A DNA stretch of 32,311 nt from Candidatus Saccharimonadales bacterium (GCA_036397795.1 DASWIF010000065.1:1-32311); one strand, 5' to 3'. Shown: positions 8,738 to 15,914, numbered from the stretch's first letter. Notes: generated by a model from the sequence alone, not told the origin. Translations and numbers: made by a program.

Positions 8738-9430
8738 CTAGTCATAAGTACCCGTCGAACCAAAGCCGCGTTCCTGGCGCTGAGTACTCCCCAATAACAC
8801 GTGACTATCCACTTCGGTGAGCCGCGGAATCCAGGCCGGCATAAAAATAGCTTGGGCTACCCTCATATGGCGTCCGACTTCAAAGTGTTCGGTTGAATTA
8901 TTTTGCAAGAGGACTCCAGCCTCGCCTCTGTAATCAGGGTCAACCGTGCCGGGGGCGTTGGCGATTGTGATGTTATTCATTGCTAGCCCGCTTCTTGGCG
9001 CCAACCAATAAAAAAGCGGATAGTTTGGCGCCGTCGCAAAGCCAACGCCTATCAGTACCTGCTGGCCTGGCGGTAGCAAGAGGACAGATTGATTTGGGTT
9101 GGACTCGTCAGGGTGCACCCATTTACGAAGTTGTTTATCATCTGGCGAAGCAAAAAAATCAAACCTAGTAAGGCGTTTATACGATAACTCCGGATCAAAT
9201 TGGTTATTGTGGACAATAGCTCTGGCGTACACATCGTAGCCGATCGCGCCGTCGGTTTTACGCTCTGGTCTTTTACCATCAGGAAAGACGAAAATTGGTA
9301 CCTCATTAAAATGTTCGTTCGTGGCCGCAAGCAGCGCCTCTTTGCCAACCAATCTCTCAAGGCGCTCGATTCTAGCTTCGTGCGTCAGTTCTGGAGTTGA
9401 ACCTTGGCCACCCTCTGGTCCCGATGTCAT
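8738..9430 (-). CDS. dut: dUTP diphosphatase (enlarged)
   Basis: Hydrolyses dUTP to dUMP, keeping uracil out of DNA and feeding dTMP synthesis. All five trimeric dUTPase motifs are present: DGAIGYDVYA (60-69), PRSGLA (145-150), NAPGTVDPDYRGE (158-170, catalytic Asp 164), QAIF (193-196) and RGFGSTG (221-227). At 230 aa it is longer than the common ~150 aa. There is an N-terminal helical extension of about 50 residues and about 45 extra residues between motifs 1 and 2. A dCTP deaminase is less likely because the glycine-rich motif 5 is intact. The ATG is 8 nt after a TATAAT. Confidence 0.92.
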   Translation of the reverse strand: MTSGPEGGQGSTPELTHEARIERLERLVGKEALLAATNEHFNEVPIFVFPDGKRPERKTDGAIGYDVYARAIVHNNQFDPELSYKRLTRFDFFASPDDKQLRKWVHPDESNPNQSVLLLPPGQQVLIGVGFATAPNYPLFYWLAPRSGLAMNNITIANAPGTVDPDYRGEAGVLLQNNSTEHFEVGRHMRVAQAIFMPAWIPRLTEVDSHVLLGSTQRQERGFGSTGTYD

Positions 9431-9438
9431 TAGACGTG

Positions 9439-9444
9439 ATTATA
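9439..9444 (-). promoter_or_regulatory. dut -10 box (leaderless start)
   Basis: TATAAT on the minus strand, 8 nt before the dut ATG; divergent from the promoter of the 9509 gene. Confidence 0.65.
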
Positions 9445-9478
9445 GCAGAGCCAACGGTGCAATCGTCCTATGAAATGT

Positions 9479-9484
9479 TATAAT
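9479..9484 (+). promoter_or_regulatory. -10 box of the 9509 gene, with downstream SD
   Basis: TATAAT on the plus strand, then AGGAG at 9496-9500, 8 nt before the ATG at 9509. Unlike most promoters here it leaves room for a leader with a Shine-Dalgarno. Confidence 0.65.
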
Positions 9485-9508
9485 AAAGCGTAAGTAGGAG
9501 AACTCTTT

Positions 9509-10038
9509 ATGGAACGTCAAAAGAGCTTGGAAACAAGCGGTAGATCATTGGTGCTCGAGGGAAACGAACATACTCTGGTCTTCATCGCGTCACATAATTA
9601 TTGGGATAGAGAAGTATCCTATGGATATGGCAATGCCTATATTAGAAACGCAAAGTACAAAGAGTTGTCAGGGGTTTGTTTAATCCTCAACTCCGACGGC
9701 ACACAAGTTGAAGTTGAAATGACAGGCGGAGAATACGAAACTGGGAGACGATCATCTGCGGTCACCTCGCTTAGGAAGTATTTACATATTCAACCATCGA
9801 AAAGCAAGACTATCCCGATTTCATAGCAAAAAAGATACTTGAAGAGTTAAAACTAGCGAGAAACACCGATACAGGCCGTGAAACTAGTTTCATCACCGTA
9901 TTACCCAACGGAGCTGTGACTCTCGATTTAAGAAAGTTCAAAGACATACACCAGATAGAACATACCCAAGAGCTTATCCAAATGGGAATGCTGGCCGAAC
10001 GCGGCGGACAAATCCGGTTTCCATCATTAGCTGAATAG
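9509..10038 (+). pseudogene. Orphan protein gene interrupted by a -1 frameshift
   Basis: No family recognised. Frame 1 runs from the ATG at 9509, with a good SD and -10, for 105 codons to a TAG ending at 9826. A second frame, open from 9775, continues to a TAG at 10036-10038 without a plausible start of its own. One missing base near 9776-9785 would join them into a soluble protein of about 176 aa (...TSLRK then VFTYSTIEKQDYPDFIAKKI...). Reading past the frame change gives ordinary-looking charged and hydrophobic protein sequence, while the frame-1 tail after it looks random. It may be a real disabling mutation, a sequencing error or, less likely, recoding; no A AAA AAG type slippery site was found. 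Confidence 0.65.
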
Positions 10039-10088
10039 TCGTTAGTTATGTGTATTTATTGTTTTCGCATAAATCCGGTGAATAAAGT

Positions 10089-10106
10089 TATATAATTAAT
10101 TATATA
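10089..10106. repeat. 18-bp perfect AT-only palindrome
   Basis: TATATAATTAATTATATA reads the same on both strands. It lies 50 bp after the stop of the frameshifted orphan gene. Confidence 0.55.
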
Positions 10107-10150
10107 GTTTCGTAATTTACCCTCTGTTAATTATAAATGCAAACCCATAC

Positions 10151-10162
10151 ACAATCGATTGT
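10151..10162. repeat. 12-bp perfect palindrome
   Basis: ACAATCGATTGT, perfect, isolated in the non-coding stretch. Confidence 0.4.
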
Positions 10163-10213
10163 TACTGATGGGGACTATAGGATATCGCTACTGCTCCCAC
10201 TTATTGCCCCGAC

Positions 10214-10269
10214 CAAATACTTTATACTACTTGGCCCCCGCTTTAGCGGGTGTGGTGATTAAGTATTTG
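10214..10269. ncRNA. Compound hairpin, candidate structured RNA
   Basis: A closing stem CAAATACTT (10214-10222) with AAGTATTTG (10261-10269), perfect 9 bp, encloses CCCGC-TTTA-GCGGG (10237-10250), with possible wobble pairing between them (ACTAC/GTGGT). No T-run follows on either strand, so it is not a plain terminator. Whether it is transcribed is unknown. Confidence 0.35.
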
Positions 10270-10287
10270 AAGAGGAAAAACAACAGA

Positions 10288-10336
10288 AACCTCACCTAAA
10301 AACAAACGACCTCCCTGTTTGTTTTCCAATGAGGTT
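10288..10336 (-). terminator. Nested hairpin downstream of tRNA-Leu
   Basis: Minus strand: outer stem AACCTCA/TGAGGTT (7 bp), a 4x4 internal loop, inner stem AAAACAAAC/GTTTGTTTT (9 bp), 9-nt loop, followed by TCTGTTGTTTTT. It begins about 16 nt after the tRNA 3' end. The T-rich tail suits termination of the tRNA transcript, but the internal loop makes it atypical. Confidence 0.5.
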
Positions 10337-10352
10337 GTAGTTTGCTTTGACG

Positions 10353-10438
10353 TGGTGGGGATGATAGGACTCGAACCTACACGCCTTAACGGCACTAGGT
10401 CCTAAACCTAGCGTGTCTACCAATTCCACCACATCCCC
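10353..10438 (-). tRNA. tRNA-Leu (anticodon UAG)
   Basis: A complete cloverleaf reads on the minus strand: acceptor GGGGATG/CATCCCC, D arm GTG...CAC with GGTAGA, anticodon arm CTAGG-TTTAGGA-CCTAG giving anticodon TAG, a long class II variable arm (GCCGTTAAGGC), and T arm GTAGG-TTCGAGT-CCTAT. Discriminator A, with the 3' CCA encoded. It decodes CUA and other CUN codons. The 3' end faces the repeat-rich non-coding stretch. Confidence 0.97.
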
Positions 10439-10447
10439 CTAATGCCT

Positions 10448-10453
10448 ATTTTA
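10448..10453 (-). promoter_or_regulatory. Possible tRNA-Leu -10 box
   Basis: TAAAAT on the minus strand, 9 nt from the mature tRNA 5' end. It may instead be read through from the 57-codon ORF promoter. Confidence 0.4.
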
Positions 10454-10470
10454 ACAGATATGGAATCGAC

Positions 10471-10644
10471 TCAGCCAGCTAGCAAGTAGCTAGATTGGTT
10501 GTCGACTTCGTCGGCTACTCCGATGGCCAATTCGGCCAAATCGAAAACCACCGCGCCCAAGCGTTCTGGCCCCGGTGAATGTGGAAAGCCCTCCGGCAAC
10601 GGTGGACTATCGCCAACACCAAACTCTGAATCTTCCGTGTCCAT
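10471..10644 (-). CDS. Small acidic hypothetical protein (57 aa)
   Basis: Not recognised. ATG at 10644, TGA at 10471-10473; AAGG lies 6 nt upstream of the ATG and a TATAAT box about 43 nt upstream. The product starts MDTEDSEFGVGDSPPLPEGF and is acidic and proline-rich at the N-terminus, with a short hydrophobic-helical second half (LGAVVFDLAELAIGVADEV). No signal peptide. It is just upstream of tRNA-Leu on the same strand. The ribosome-binding site and promoter favour a real gene. Confidence 0.5.
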   Translation of the reverse strand: MDTEDSEFGVGDSPPLPEGFPHSPGPERLGAVVFDLAELAIGVADEVDNQSSYLLAG

Positions 10645-10687
10645 GTTTACCTTCGTTTTTATTAAATTAGTTGAACCCTAGTTGCAA

Positions 10688-10693
10688 ATTATA
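10688..10693 (-). promoter_or_regulatory. -10 box upstream of the 57-codon ORF
   Basis: TATAAT on the minus strand, directly after the tandem terminator hairpins of the rsmD operon; it probably drives the small ORF and perhaps tRNA-Leu. Confidence 0.5.
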
Positions 10694-10713
10694 CTCTCCT
10701 ACGTCAATAAGAA

Positions 10714-10736
10714 GAACCGGCCTTGGCGGCCGGCTC
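10714..10736 (-). terminator. Second hairpin downstream of rsmD
   Basis: Stem of GAGCCGGCC with GGCCGGTTC, 8 of 9 paired, 5-nt loop, followed on the minus strand by TTCTTATT. Together with the hairpin at 10751-10769 it forms a tandem terminator. Confidence 0.4.
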
Positions 10737-10737
10737 T

Positions 10738-10769
10738 AAAAAAAGGTACTCGGCGTCCACCTGACGCCG
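10738..10769 (-). terminator. Terminator of the recG-rsmD operon
   Basis: Minus strand: CGGCGTC-AGGTG-GACGCCG, a perfect 7-bp stem with 5-nt loop starting 6 nt after the rsmD stop, then 6 nt and a run of seven T. Confidence 0.75.
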
Positions 10770-10775
10770 TGTGGC

Positions 10776-11312
10776 CTAACGCGAAGCTAGGCGGTAGAAA
10801 GCCAGCGCCGCGTTTCCGTAACTTCTATTGTCCACCACAACAACTCCATTAACGGTCGGCGCAGACTCCCTACCTGGATGTGATAATACCATAAGCCCAT
10901 TTGGTTTTAAATGAGCGCCCAGATGCTCGATTGTGGATAAATTAACCTCCGTATAAGGCGGGTCAGCCACGATTAAATCGAACTTATTATCCGCTTGTCG
11001 TTTGCCCCAGAACTCGACGTTGGCGAGCGTGGCTTTAGCCCGTTTTTTGAGGTCAAGTAATTCTAGGTTTTGCTCGATAATTTTATGCGCAGTTTTGTCA
11101 ATATCGACGAATTGGACGAATTTTGCGCCCCGGCTGAGCGCCTCGATACCGATTGCGCCGCTGCCAGCGTAGGCATCCAGCAGGCTCAGGCCGGTTATAT
11201 CACCCAATATGTTAAACAGCGCGCCTCGTAACTGTTCTGACATCGGGTGGGTACGCCATCCCTTGGGCGCGTAAAATGTCCGGCCGCCTAGCGCTCCGCT
11301 GATGACTCTCAC
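10776..11312 (-). CDS. rsmD: 16S rRNA (guanine966-N2)-methyltransferase
   Basis: SAM-dependent N2-methyltransferase acting on G966 of 16S rRNA in the assembled small subunit; 178 aa, full length. Motif I DAYAGSG is at 46-52 and the catalytic DPPY at 117-120. The N-terminal block ISGALGGRTFYAPKG followed by HPMSEQLRGALFNIL matches the RsmD pattern. It starts with GTG that overlaps the TGA of the preceding orphan gene by 4 nt, so it is coupled to that gene and recG. A terminator follows closely. Confidence 0.95.
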   Translation of the reverse strand: MRVISGALGGRTFYAPKGWRTHPMSEQLRGALFNILGDITGLSLLDAYAGSGAIGIEALSRGAKFVQFVDIDKTAHKIIEQNLELLDLKKRAKATLANVEFWGKRQADNKFDLIVADPPYTEVNLSTIEHLGAHLKPNGLMVLSHPGRESAPTVNGVVVVDNRSYGNAALAFYRLASR

Positions 11313-12115
11313 GCTTTATTGGCATCGTTAAGCGCCATTAGCCAGGCCAGTGTCACGACTTTGGTAATAACCGGCGCCAACTCATTTCTGACCCAGCGGG
11401 CAAGACTCGGCGTCCAGCCTTTACGGTAAAACTCATCGTAGGAGAACTCGGACGCAATCCGCCTAGCCGCGCTGATAAATAACTGATCTAGTCCTTGGGC
11501 TTTGGTATTATCAACTTCTATGCTCTTGATATTGGCCGGTTTTAACTTTATCGGGGCAAGGATTGTAGCCACGCCAAATTCAAACAGCCCATGAGTAGTA
11601 ATTAGCCCCTTTGCCCCCCAGATCATCCAATTTTTTTTGAGCGATTGCCGTCTGGTCTCGCCTCTAACCACAATTTTTTTCTTGATGGTGTCACGAGTTT
11701 CGTTGCCAGAACCGCGAATTTTAGTCAGCTCCTCTTCGTAGGGGTAATGGTGCGCTGGGGTTAGGCCATCAACCAACGCGTGGGCTAGCCAGGCAGCTTC
11801 AAAGGCCGCCTTTTCCTGGTCTTGCTTAGTCAGCTGGTTAACCAAGTTGTCATAGTGTTTGTGCACGTCCTCGAGTAGCGCCGTGTCATCTGGATTGTAC
11901 GGATCATAAAAGTGCCAGGGTTCGTCTTGGCCGGTCGACTTAGACTTAATGCCGTCGGGGCCGTTGCGCCCCTCAAAATGATTGATCTGTTTGATAGATG
12001 GGAAAAAGCTGTCCTTAGCTGACAGTTTTAGACTCTTGTGGGCCGCCCGGTTGATTTTTTGGTGCACGCCCATCAATTTACCGGATAGATTGGATATTGT
12101 TGTGCCGGAATACAT
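11309..12115 (-). CDS. Putative zinc-dependent phospholipase C / S1-P1 nuclease-like protein
   Basis: 268 aa, mostly helical. Histidines and acids are spaced as in the zinc-dependent phospholipase C/S1-P1 nuclease fold: H18, H26, H46, WHF at 67-69, DVHKHYDNL at 83-91, and the most telling block AWLAHALVDGLTPAHH (residues 108-123), with the H-x3-D and following histidine of that superfamily. No signal peptide is seen, whereas classic members are secreted. A hydrophobic patch around 160-195 could be a membrane-associated helix. The ATG starts 1 nt after the recG stop, and its TGA overlaps the rsmD start, so it is the middle gene of a coupled operon. Function inferred from motif only. Confidence 0.6.
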   Translation of the reverse strand: MYSGTTISNLSGKLMGVHQKINRAAHKSLKLSAKDSFFPSIKQINHFEGRNGPDGIKSKSTGQDEPWHFYDPYNPDDTALLEDVHKHYDNLVNQLTKQDQEKAAFEAAWLAHALVDGLTPAHHYPYEEELTKIRGSGNETRDTIKKKIVVRGETRRQSLKKNWMIWGAKGLITTHGLFEFGVATILAPIKLKPANIKSIEVDNTKAQGLDQLFISAARRIASEFSYDEFYRKGWTPSLARWVRNELAPVITKVVTLAWLMALNDANKA

Positions 12116-12116
12116 A

Positions 12117-14147
12117 TTAGTTTAAATTTGTTATCTTTCTCAAGTCGTTTACGCGTTTTTTCAGTCGGGGGTATTGTAGCAGGTCGGGCGAGCGCAGAAG
12201 CGTGTCGTCGGCCGCCTGTCTGACTCTCGCCAGCAATTTGGCATCGCTTAGCTTGGCCATCCTCAGATCGAGCACACCGTGTTGAGCCAGACCATAGACC
12301 TCGCCGGGGCCTCTTAATTTTAAATCCATTTCGGCCAGTTTAAAGCCGTCTCTCATCTGGGCAAAAGCTCGAAGCCGCCGGCTAAGTTGCTGGTTGGTTG
12401 AGGGAATCGCAAAGCAATACGACTGATACTCTCCGCGACCGACCCGTCCCCTAAGCTGGTGTAGCTGAGCCAGCCCAAAACGTTCAGCGCCCTCGATCAA
12501 CATCACTGCGGCGTTAGGGACATCCACGCCTACCTCAACTACGGTAGTCGAAACTAAAATGTCATATAGGCCGGTTGAGAAATCAGTCATTATGCGGTTT
12601 TTGTCATCGCTTTTTAGCCGACCATGCATTAGCCCGATTCGGCGGTGTTTAAATAAACCTGAGTTTAAGCGTCTGAACTCTTCATTCACGCTTTTAACTC
12701 CTAGTACATCCGAGTCATCAACCAGCGGACAAATAACATAGGCTTGACGTCCAGCGGCAATTTGCTGGTCAATTTTGCTATAAACGCTCGGGCGGCTCTC
12801 AGGGGGAATTACCTCAGTGATAATCGGCTGTCGGCCGGGCGGTAATTCGTCAATAATTGAGATATCAAGCTCACCGTAAATTGTCAGCGCCAGACTGCGT
12901 GGAATGGGCGTGGCCGTCATCGTCAACACGTGTGGCACTTTAGTGGCCTTGCCGAGCAGCTTTTCCCGCTGGTTAACGCCAAATCGATGTTGCTCATCAA
13001 TAATTACCAGACTCAAGTTTTTAAACTTTGGATGCTTTTGAATAAGCGCGTGCGTTCCTACGATTAAGTCTGGTTCACCCGACTCAATCGATTTAGCAGT
13101 TTTCATTTTTCGCTTTTCATTTAATGAACCTGTAAAAATATCCGTTTTAACACCGAACGGACTCAGCATGCTGCCAAGTGTTTCATGCTGCTGGTGAGCC
13201 AGGATTTCGGTTGGTGCCATGTACGCCACCTGATAGCCATTGTTTGCCGCCATCAGAATGGCCATGGCCGCAACGATGGTTTTGCCAGAGCCGACATCGC
13301 CTTCCAGCAGCCGGTTCATCGGCCGCTTATTATTCAAATCTTGCAGCAGTTGCCAGGCAGCTTTACGCTGGGCGTCGGTCAATTTATAGGCCAAGCTAGC
13401 GACGAATCTTTTAGCTAAAGCCTCGTCGAACTTAATAGTCTGGCCAGACTGAGCAGCTATAGCCAGTTTATTTAATTGGCCAGCCAATGTCAGCTCAAAT
13501 AGCTCCGCAAACCCCAACCGATCCCTGGCCGCCGTCAAATTGGTCGGGTCGTCCGGAAAGTGCAGCTGCTTAAGAGCCTGGTTCAAAGGAAGTAGCCCAA
13601 AGTCTTTAACGATAAATGCCGGTAAGTTATCTTGCAGTCTAGCTATTACCGGCAAGACTTCCTGCATTGCCCGGCGGATTTGGAAGGACTTAAGGCGCTT
13701 AGTCTCTGGATAAATCGGCACTATACGCGCGGTATTTTTAGGAAACGAGCTAACCAACTCGGCTGCCGGATTGATAATCGAATAGCGGTCCCTATTGAAC
13801 TGGTAATCACCGGATATAAAGTATTGTTTATCGGGCATAAGGGCCTTGGCCCGGTAAGGCTGGTTAAACCAAGTAATTTTGAGCGTTCCGCTCGGGTCTT
13901 TAACTACGGCTTCGGTGATATGCAACCCGCGGCGGACATACCGCTGCTGAACATCTTTAACTTCGACCTTGATAGTAACTGGGCCGGGTTTGATGTTATT
14001 AATTTTTACAACATGTGAATAATCGTCGTAACGACGGGGGAAGTGATAAATCAAATCCTCGACCGACTCAACACCCATGCGCTTAAAGAGCGCGGCTACT
14101 TTATCCCCCACTCCTTTGATAGTCTCTACCGAGTCCGTCAGTTTCAC
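12117..14147 (-). CDS. recG: ATP-dependent DNA helicase RecG
   Basis: Branch-migration helicase that reverses stalled forks and processes Holliday junctions; 676 aa, normal length. Domains: helix-hairpin-helix-like start (KGVGDKVAALFKRMG), OB wedge domain (about 50-150), helicase with Walker A GDVGSGKT (283-290), DEQH box (384-387), TATPIPRSL motif III and QLRGRVGRGE motif VI, then the TRG region. The start is GTG at 14147, which lies 7 nt after a TATGAT box; this gives MKLTDSVETIKGVG. First gene of the recG-orphan-rsmD operon. Confidence 0.97.
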   Translation of the reverse strand: MKLTDSVETIKGVGDKVAALFKRMGVESVEDLIYHFPRRYDDYSHVVKINNIKPGPVTIKVEVKDVQQRYVRRGLHITEAVVKDPSGTLKITWFNQPYRAKALMPDKQYFISGDYQFNRDRYSIINPAAELVSSFPKNTARIVPIYPETKRLKSFQIRRAMQEVLPVIARLQDNLPAFIVKDFGLLPLNQALKQLHFPDDPTNLTAARDRLGFAELFELTLAGQLNKLAIAAQSGQTIKFDEALAKRFVASLAYKLTDAQRKAAWQLLQDLNNKRPMNRLLEGDVGSGKTIVAAMAILMAANNGYQVAYMAPTEILAHQQHETLGSMLSPFGVKTDIFTGSLNEKRKMKTAKSIESGEPDLIVGTHALIQKHPKFKNLSLVIIDEQHRFGVNQREKLLGKATKVPHVLTMTATPIPRSLALTIYGELDISIIDELPPGRQPIITEVIPPESRPSVYSKIDQQIAAGRQAYVICPLVDDSDVLGVKSVNEEFRRLNSGLFKHRRIGLMHGRLKSDDKNRIMTDFSTGLYDILVSTTVVEVGVDVPNAAVMLIEGAERFGLAQLHQLRGRVGRGEYQSYCFAIPSTNQQLSRRLRAFAQMRDGFKLAEMDLKLRGPGEVYGLAQHGVLDLRMAKLSDAKLLARVRQAADDTLLRSPDLLQYPRLKKRVNDLRKITNLN

Positions 14148-14154
14148 TGCTCAT

Positions 14155-14160
14155 ATCATA
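14155..14160 (-). promoter_or_regulatory. recG -10 box (leaderless GTG start)
   Basis: TATGAT on the minus strand, 7 nt before the recG GTG; no -35 recognised. Confidence 0.55.
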
Positions 14161-14218
14161 GCAACGTACAGTGGTTATGGTTCGGGTTGAGAATAACTTG
14201 TGATTAAATATCTGCAAT

Positions 14219-14695
14219 ATGCCTGAACTTTTATCGCAAGGACGACCGGCAAATCCTGAGTTTGAGTGGACTGTTGAATTTGATGATTTCGAGGCGGCGT
14301 TAAGTGATATCGCTGAAAATGCTGAGTTTCTGGCCCTGATCAAAGGACATTTAGAAGAACAAACCAAAAAGCTGCTCGATGGCCAGCGGTCTTTCTCAGC
14401 GCCCGAAGGTCACCTATTTAAAATCAAGGGGCAGCTCAAGCTTGAAAAAGAAGTGAGATATTCCACTTATGGCGATAAGGGCTGGGCATGGAATCAAGCG
14501 TATGACCCTGAAACGCGAGCAGATATAATTGTAGACGATTTTTTCTGCTCCTCAGTTGTGTTGTCTACTGATGAAAATGGTGACTACTACCTTTACGCAG
14601 AGGATACCATCAAAGAAGGTAATTACCGCACCAAGCTCGGCAAAGATACGCGATTATCAATTGTAAAAATCAACCAAATACAAACCACTGAATAA
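14219..14695 (+). CDS. Hypothetical protein (158 aa)
   Basis: Not recognised. Soluble and acidic. The N-terminal half is helical and charged (DFEAALSDIAENAEFLALIK, EEQTKKLLDG); the C-terminal half alternates like beta strands (SSVVLSTDENGDYYLYAED). No signal peptide, membrane segment or metal motif. Divergent from recG, with the two starts 71 bp apart. It ends 6 bp before the tyrS stop on the opposite strand, with no room for a terminator. An upstream TTGAGA lies at promoter distance but the -10 is poor; no strong Shine-Dalgarno precedes the ATG. Confidence 0.7.
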   Translation: MPELLSQGRPANPEFEWTVEFDDFEAALSDIAENAEFLALIKGHLEEQTKKLLDGQRSFSAPEGHLFKIKGQLKLEKEVRYSTYGDKGWAWNQAYDPETRADIIVDDFFCSSVVLSTDENGDYYLYAEDTIKEGNYRTKLGKDTRLSIVKINQIQTTE

Positions 14696-14701
14696 CAATT
14701 A

Positions 14702-15862
14702 CTACTTGACCCTCACGAACCGGCGTTTGCCGGCCTGAAGGATATCGCCTGATTTGATATCAACAGAATCGGTGTCTAGCTTATTCTGATTTAGCCGTAC
14801 GCCGCCTTGTTCGATCAGCCGCTTGGCGTCTGATTTACTCGAGGCCAACTTAGTTTTTACCAACAATTCCGCCAACTCCCAGCTCCCAACCCCTAACTCC
14901 AGACTTGGTATATCCTCCGGCAGCTCACCGCCAGAAAACTGGGCCGTCCACTGTTCCTGAGCGGTCTGAGCCGCTGCATTGTCGTGCCAGATAGTTGTAA
15001 TTTCCCGAGCCATGCGCATCTTTGCCTCTTTAGGATTGGCGCCGGCCTCAATCTGTTGCTTCAAGTCCGCTACTTCTACTAAGGGTACGTCCGTGCACAG
15101 CTCCAGATACGGAATTATCTGTTCATCGCTAACCGACATCAACTTGCCATACATGTCCGGCGCTAAGTCGTCAAGCCAAACGCAATTGCCACTGGTTTTA
15201 CTCATTGGCTGGCCGTCGGTGCCGTTGATCATTGGCGTTGTCAGCACGAACTTCTCTCGATTTTTCATCTTTCGTTGCAACTCGCGGCCGATTAACATAT
15301 TGAACTCTTGGTCGGTGCCGCCGATTTCTAAATCGACATCGAGCACGACTGAATCATAACCCTGCAACAGTGGGTACATCGTTTCGTGGAACCAAACGGT
15401 GTCACCACGCTTTATCCGGCGCTTAAATGCGTCACGCTTAAATAGTTGAACCGAAGAAATGTTGGAAGCAATCTCAACTAAATCTTTTAAGCTGAGTTGG
15501 GTAATCCAATCGCCATTTTGTTTAATCGTGACTTTGTCAAAATCAACTATCGGCGCAACCTGATCTTTCCAGGTTTGGATATTAGTCTCGATTTCCTCTT
15601 GGCTTACGGTCTTTCTGGCGCTATCGCGCTGCGAGGGGTCGCCAACTAACACTGTACCGGTGCCAAACAATAGGATGGCTTCGTGGCCGGCCTCGGCAAA
15701 TTCCACTAACTTCTTAATGCCAATAGCGTGTCCAATGTGAAGCTGGCCGCCGGTTGGATCGATACCTAAATAGACTCGGATTTTTTTCCCTGACATTAAG
15801 TCTTTTAGTGGCTTGGCGTCGGGCAAGACTTTGGCCACCCGGCGCATAAAAATGTCTTCCAT
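14702..15862 (-). CDS. tyrS: Tyrosyl-tRNA synthetase
   Basis: Class I synthetase charging tRNA-Tyr, 386 aa. HIGH is exact at 42-45 (LHIGHAIG); the KMSKS loop is PMSKT at 219-223. The YPLLQGYDSV...EIGGTDQEFN block is typical of TyrRS, and an S4 RNA-binding domain closes the protein (about 330-386, ASSKSDAKRLIEQGGVRLN). The linker before the S4 domain (322-333, ELGVGSWELAEL) is encoded by a G-rich 7-nt mini-repeat. A second ATG at codon 6 is possible but the longer form matches the family. Divergent from the PBP gene. Confidence 0.97.
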   Translation of the reverse strand: MEDIFMRRVAKVLPDAKPLKDLMSGKKIRVYLGIDPTGGQLHIGHAIGIKKLVEFAEAGHEAILLFGTGTVLVGDPSQRDSARKTVSQEEIETNIQTWKDQVAPIVDFDKVTIKQNGDWITQLSLKDLVEIASNISSVQLFKRDAFKRRIKRGDTVWFHETMYPLLQGYDSVVLDVDLEIGGTDQEFNMLIGRELQRKMKNREKFVLTTPMINGTDGQPMSKTSGNCVWLDDLAPDMYGKLMSVSDEQIIPYLELCTDVPLVEVADLKQQIEAGANPKEAKMRMAREITTIWHDNAAAQTAQEQWTAQFSGGELPEDIPSLELGVGSWELAELLVKTKLASSKSDAKRLIEQGGVRLNQNKLDTDSVDIKSGDILQAGKRRFVRVK

Positions 15863-15876
15863 AACTATTTTGTAAC

Positions 15877-15882
15877 AGTATA
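15877..15882 (-). promoter_or_regulatory. tyrS -10 box
   Basis: TATACT on the minus strand, 14 nt before the ATG; predicted leader about 7 nt without a Shine-Dalgarno. Confidence 0.4.
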
Positions 15883-15914
15883 CCTGAGACGCCGTTATTC
15901 TGGTTGATGAATGC

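Larger units (their letters stand above)
10039..10352. other. AT-rich non-coding stretch packed with inverted repeats
   Basis: This is the longest gene-free stretch. It begins after the frameshifted orphan gene and ends at the 3' end of tRNA-Leu. It holds an 18-bp palindrome, a 12-bp palindrome, a 56-nt compound hairpin and a 49-nt nested hairpin (listed separately). The only ORF is 41 codons and runs through a hairpin. No copy of the tRNA 3' end was seen that would mark an attachment site. Confidence 0.6.

Noticed and set aside
9788-9806. Programmed -1 frameshifting at CGAAAAG in the orphan gene
   Set aside because: It is not an X XXY YYZ heptamer in the zero frame, and no downstream pseudoknot was recognised; kept only as a remote option.
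10137-10262. 41-codon ORF in the non-coding stretch
   Set aside because: It has no ribosome-binding site, and its 3' half is the compound hairpin; the coding look is weak.
10039-10438. attL/attR of an element integrated at tRNA-Leu
   Set aside because: No second copy of the tRNA 3' end and no integrase in the window; the position is suggestive but the repeat is missing.
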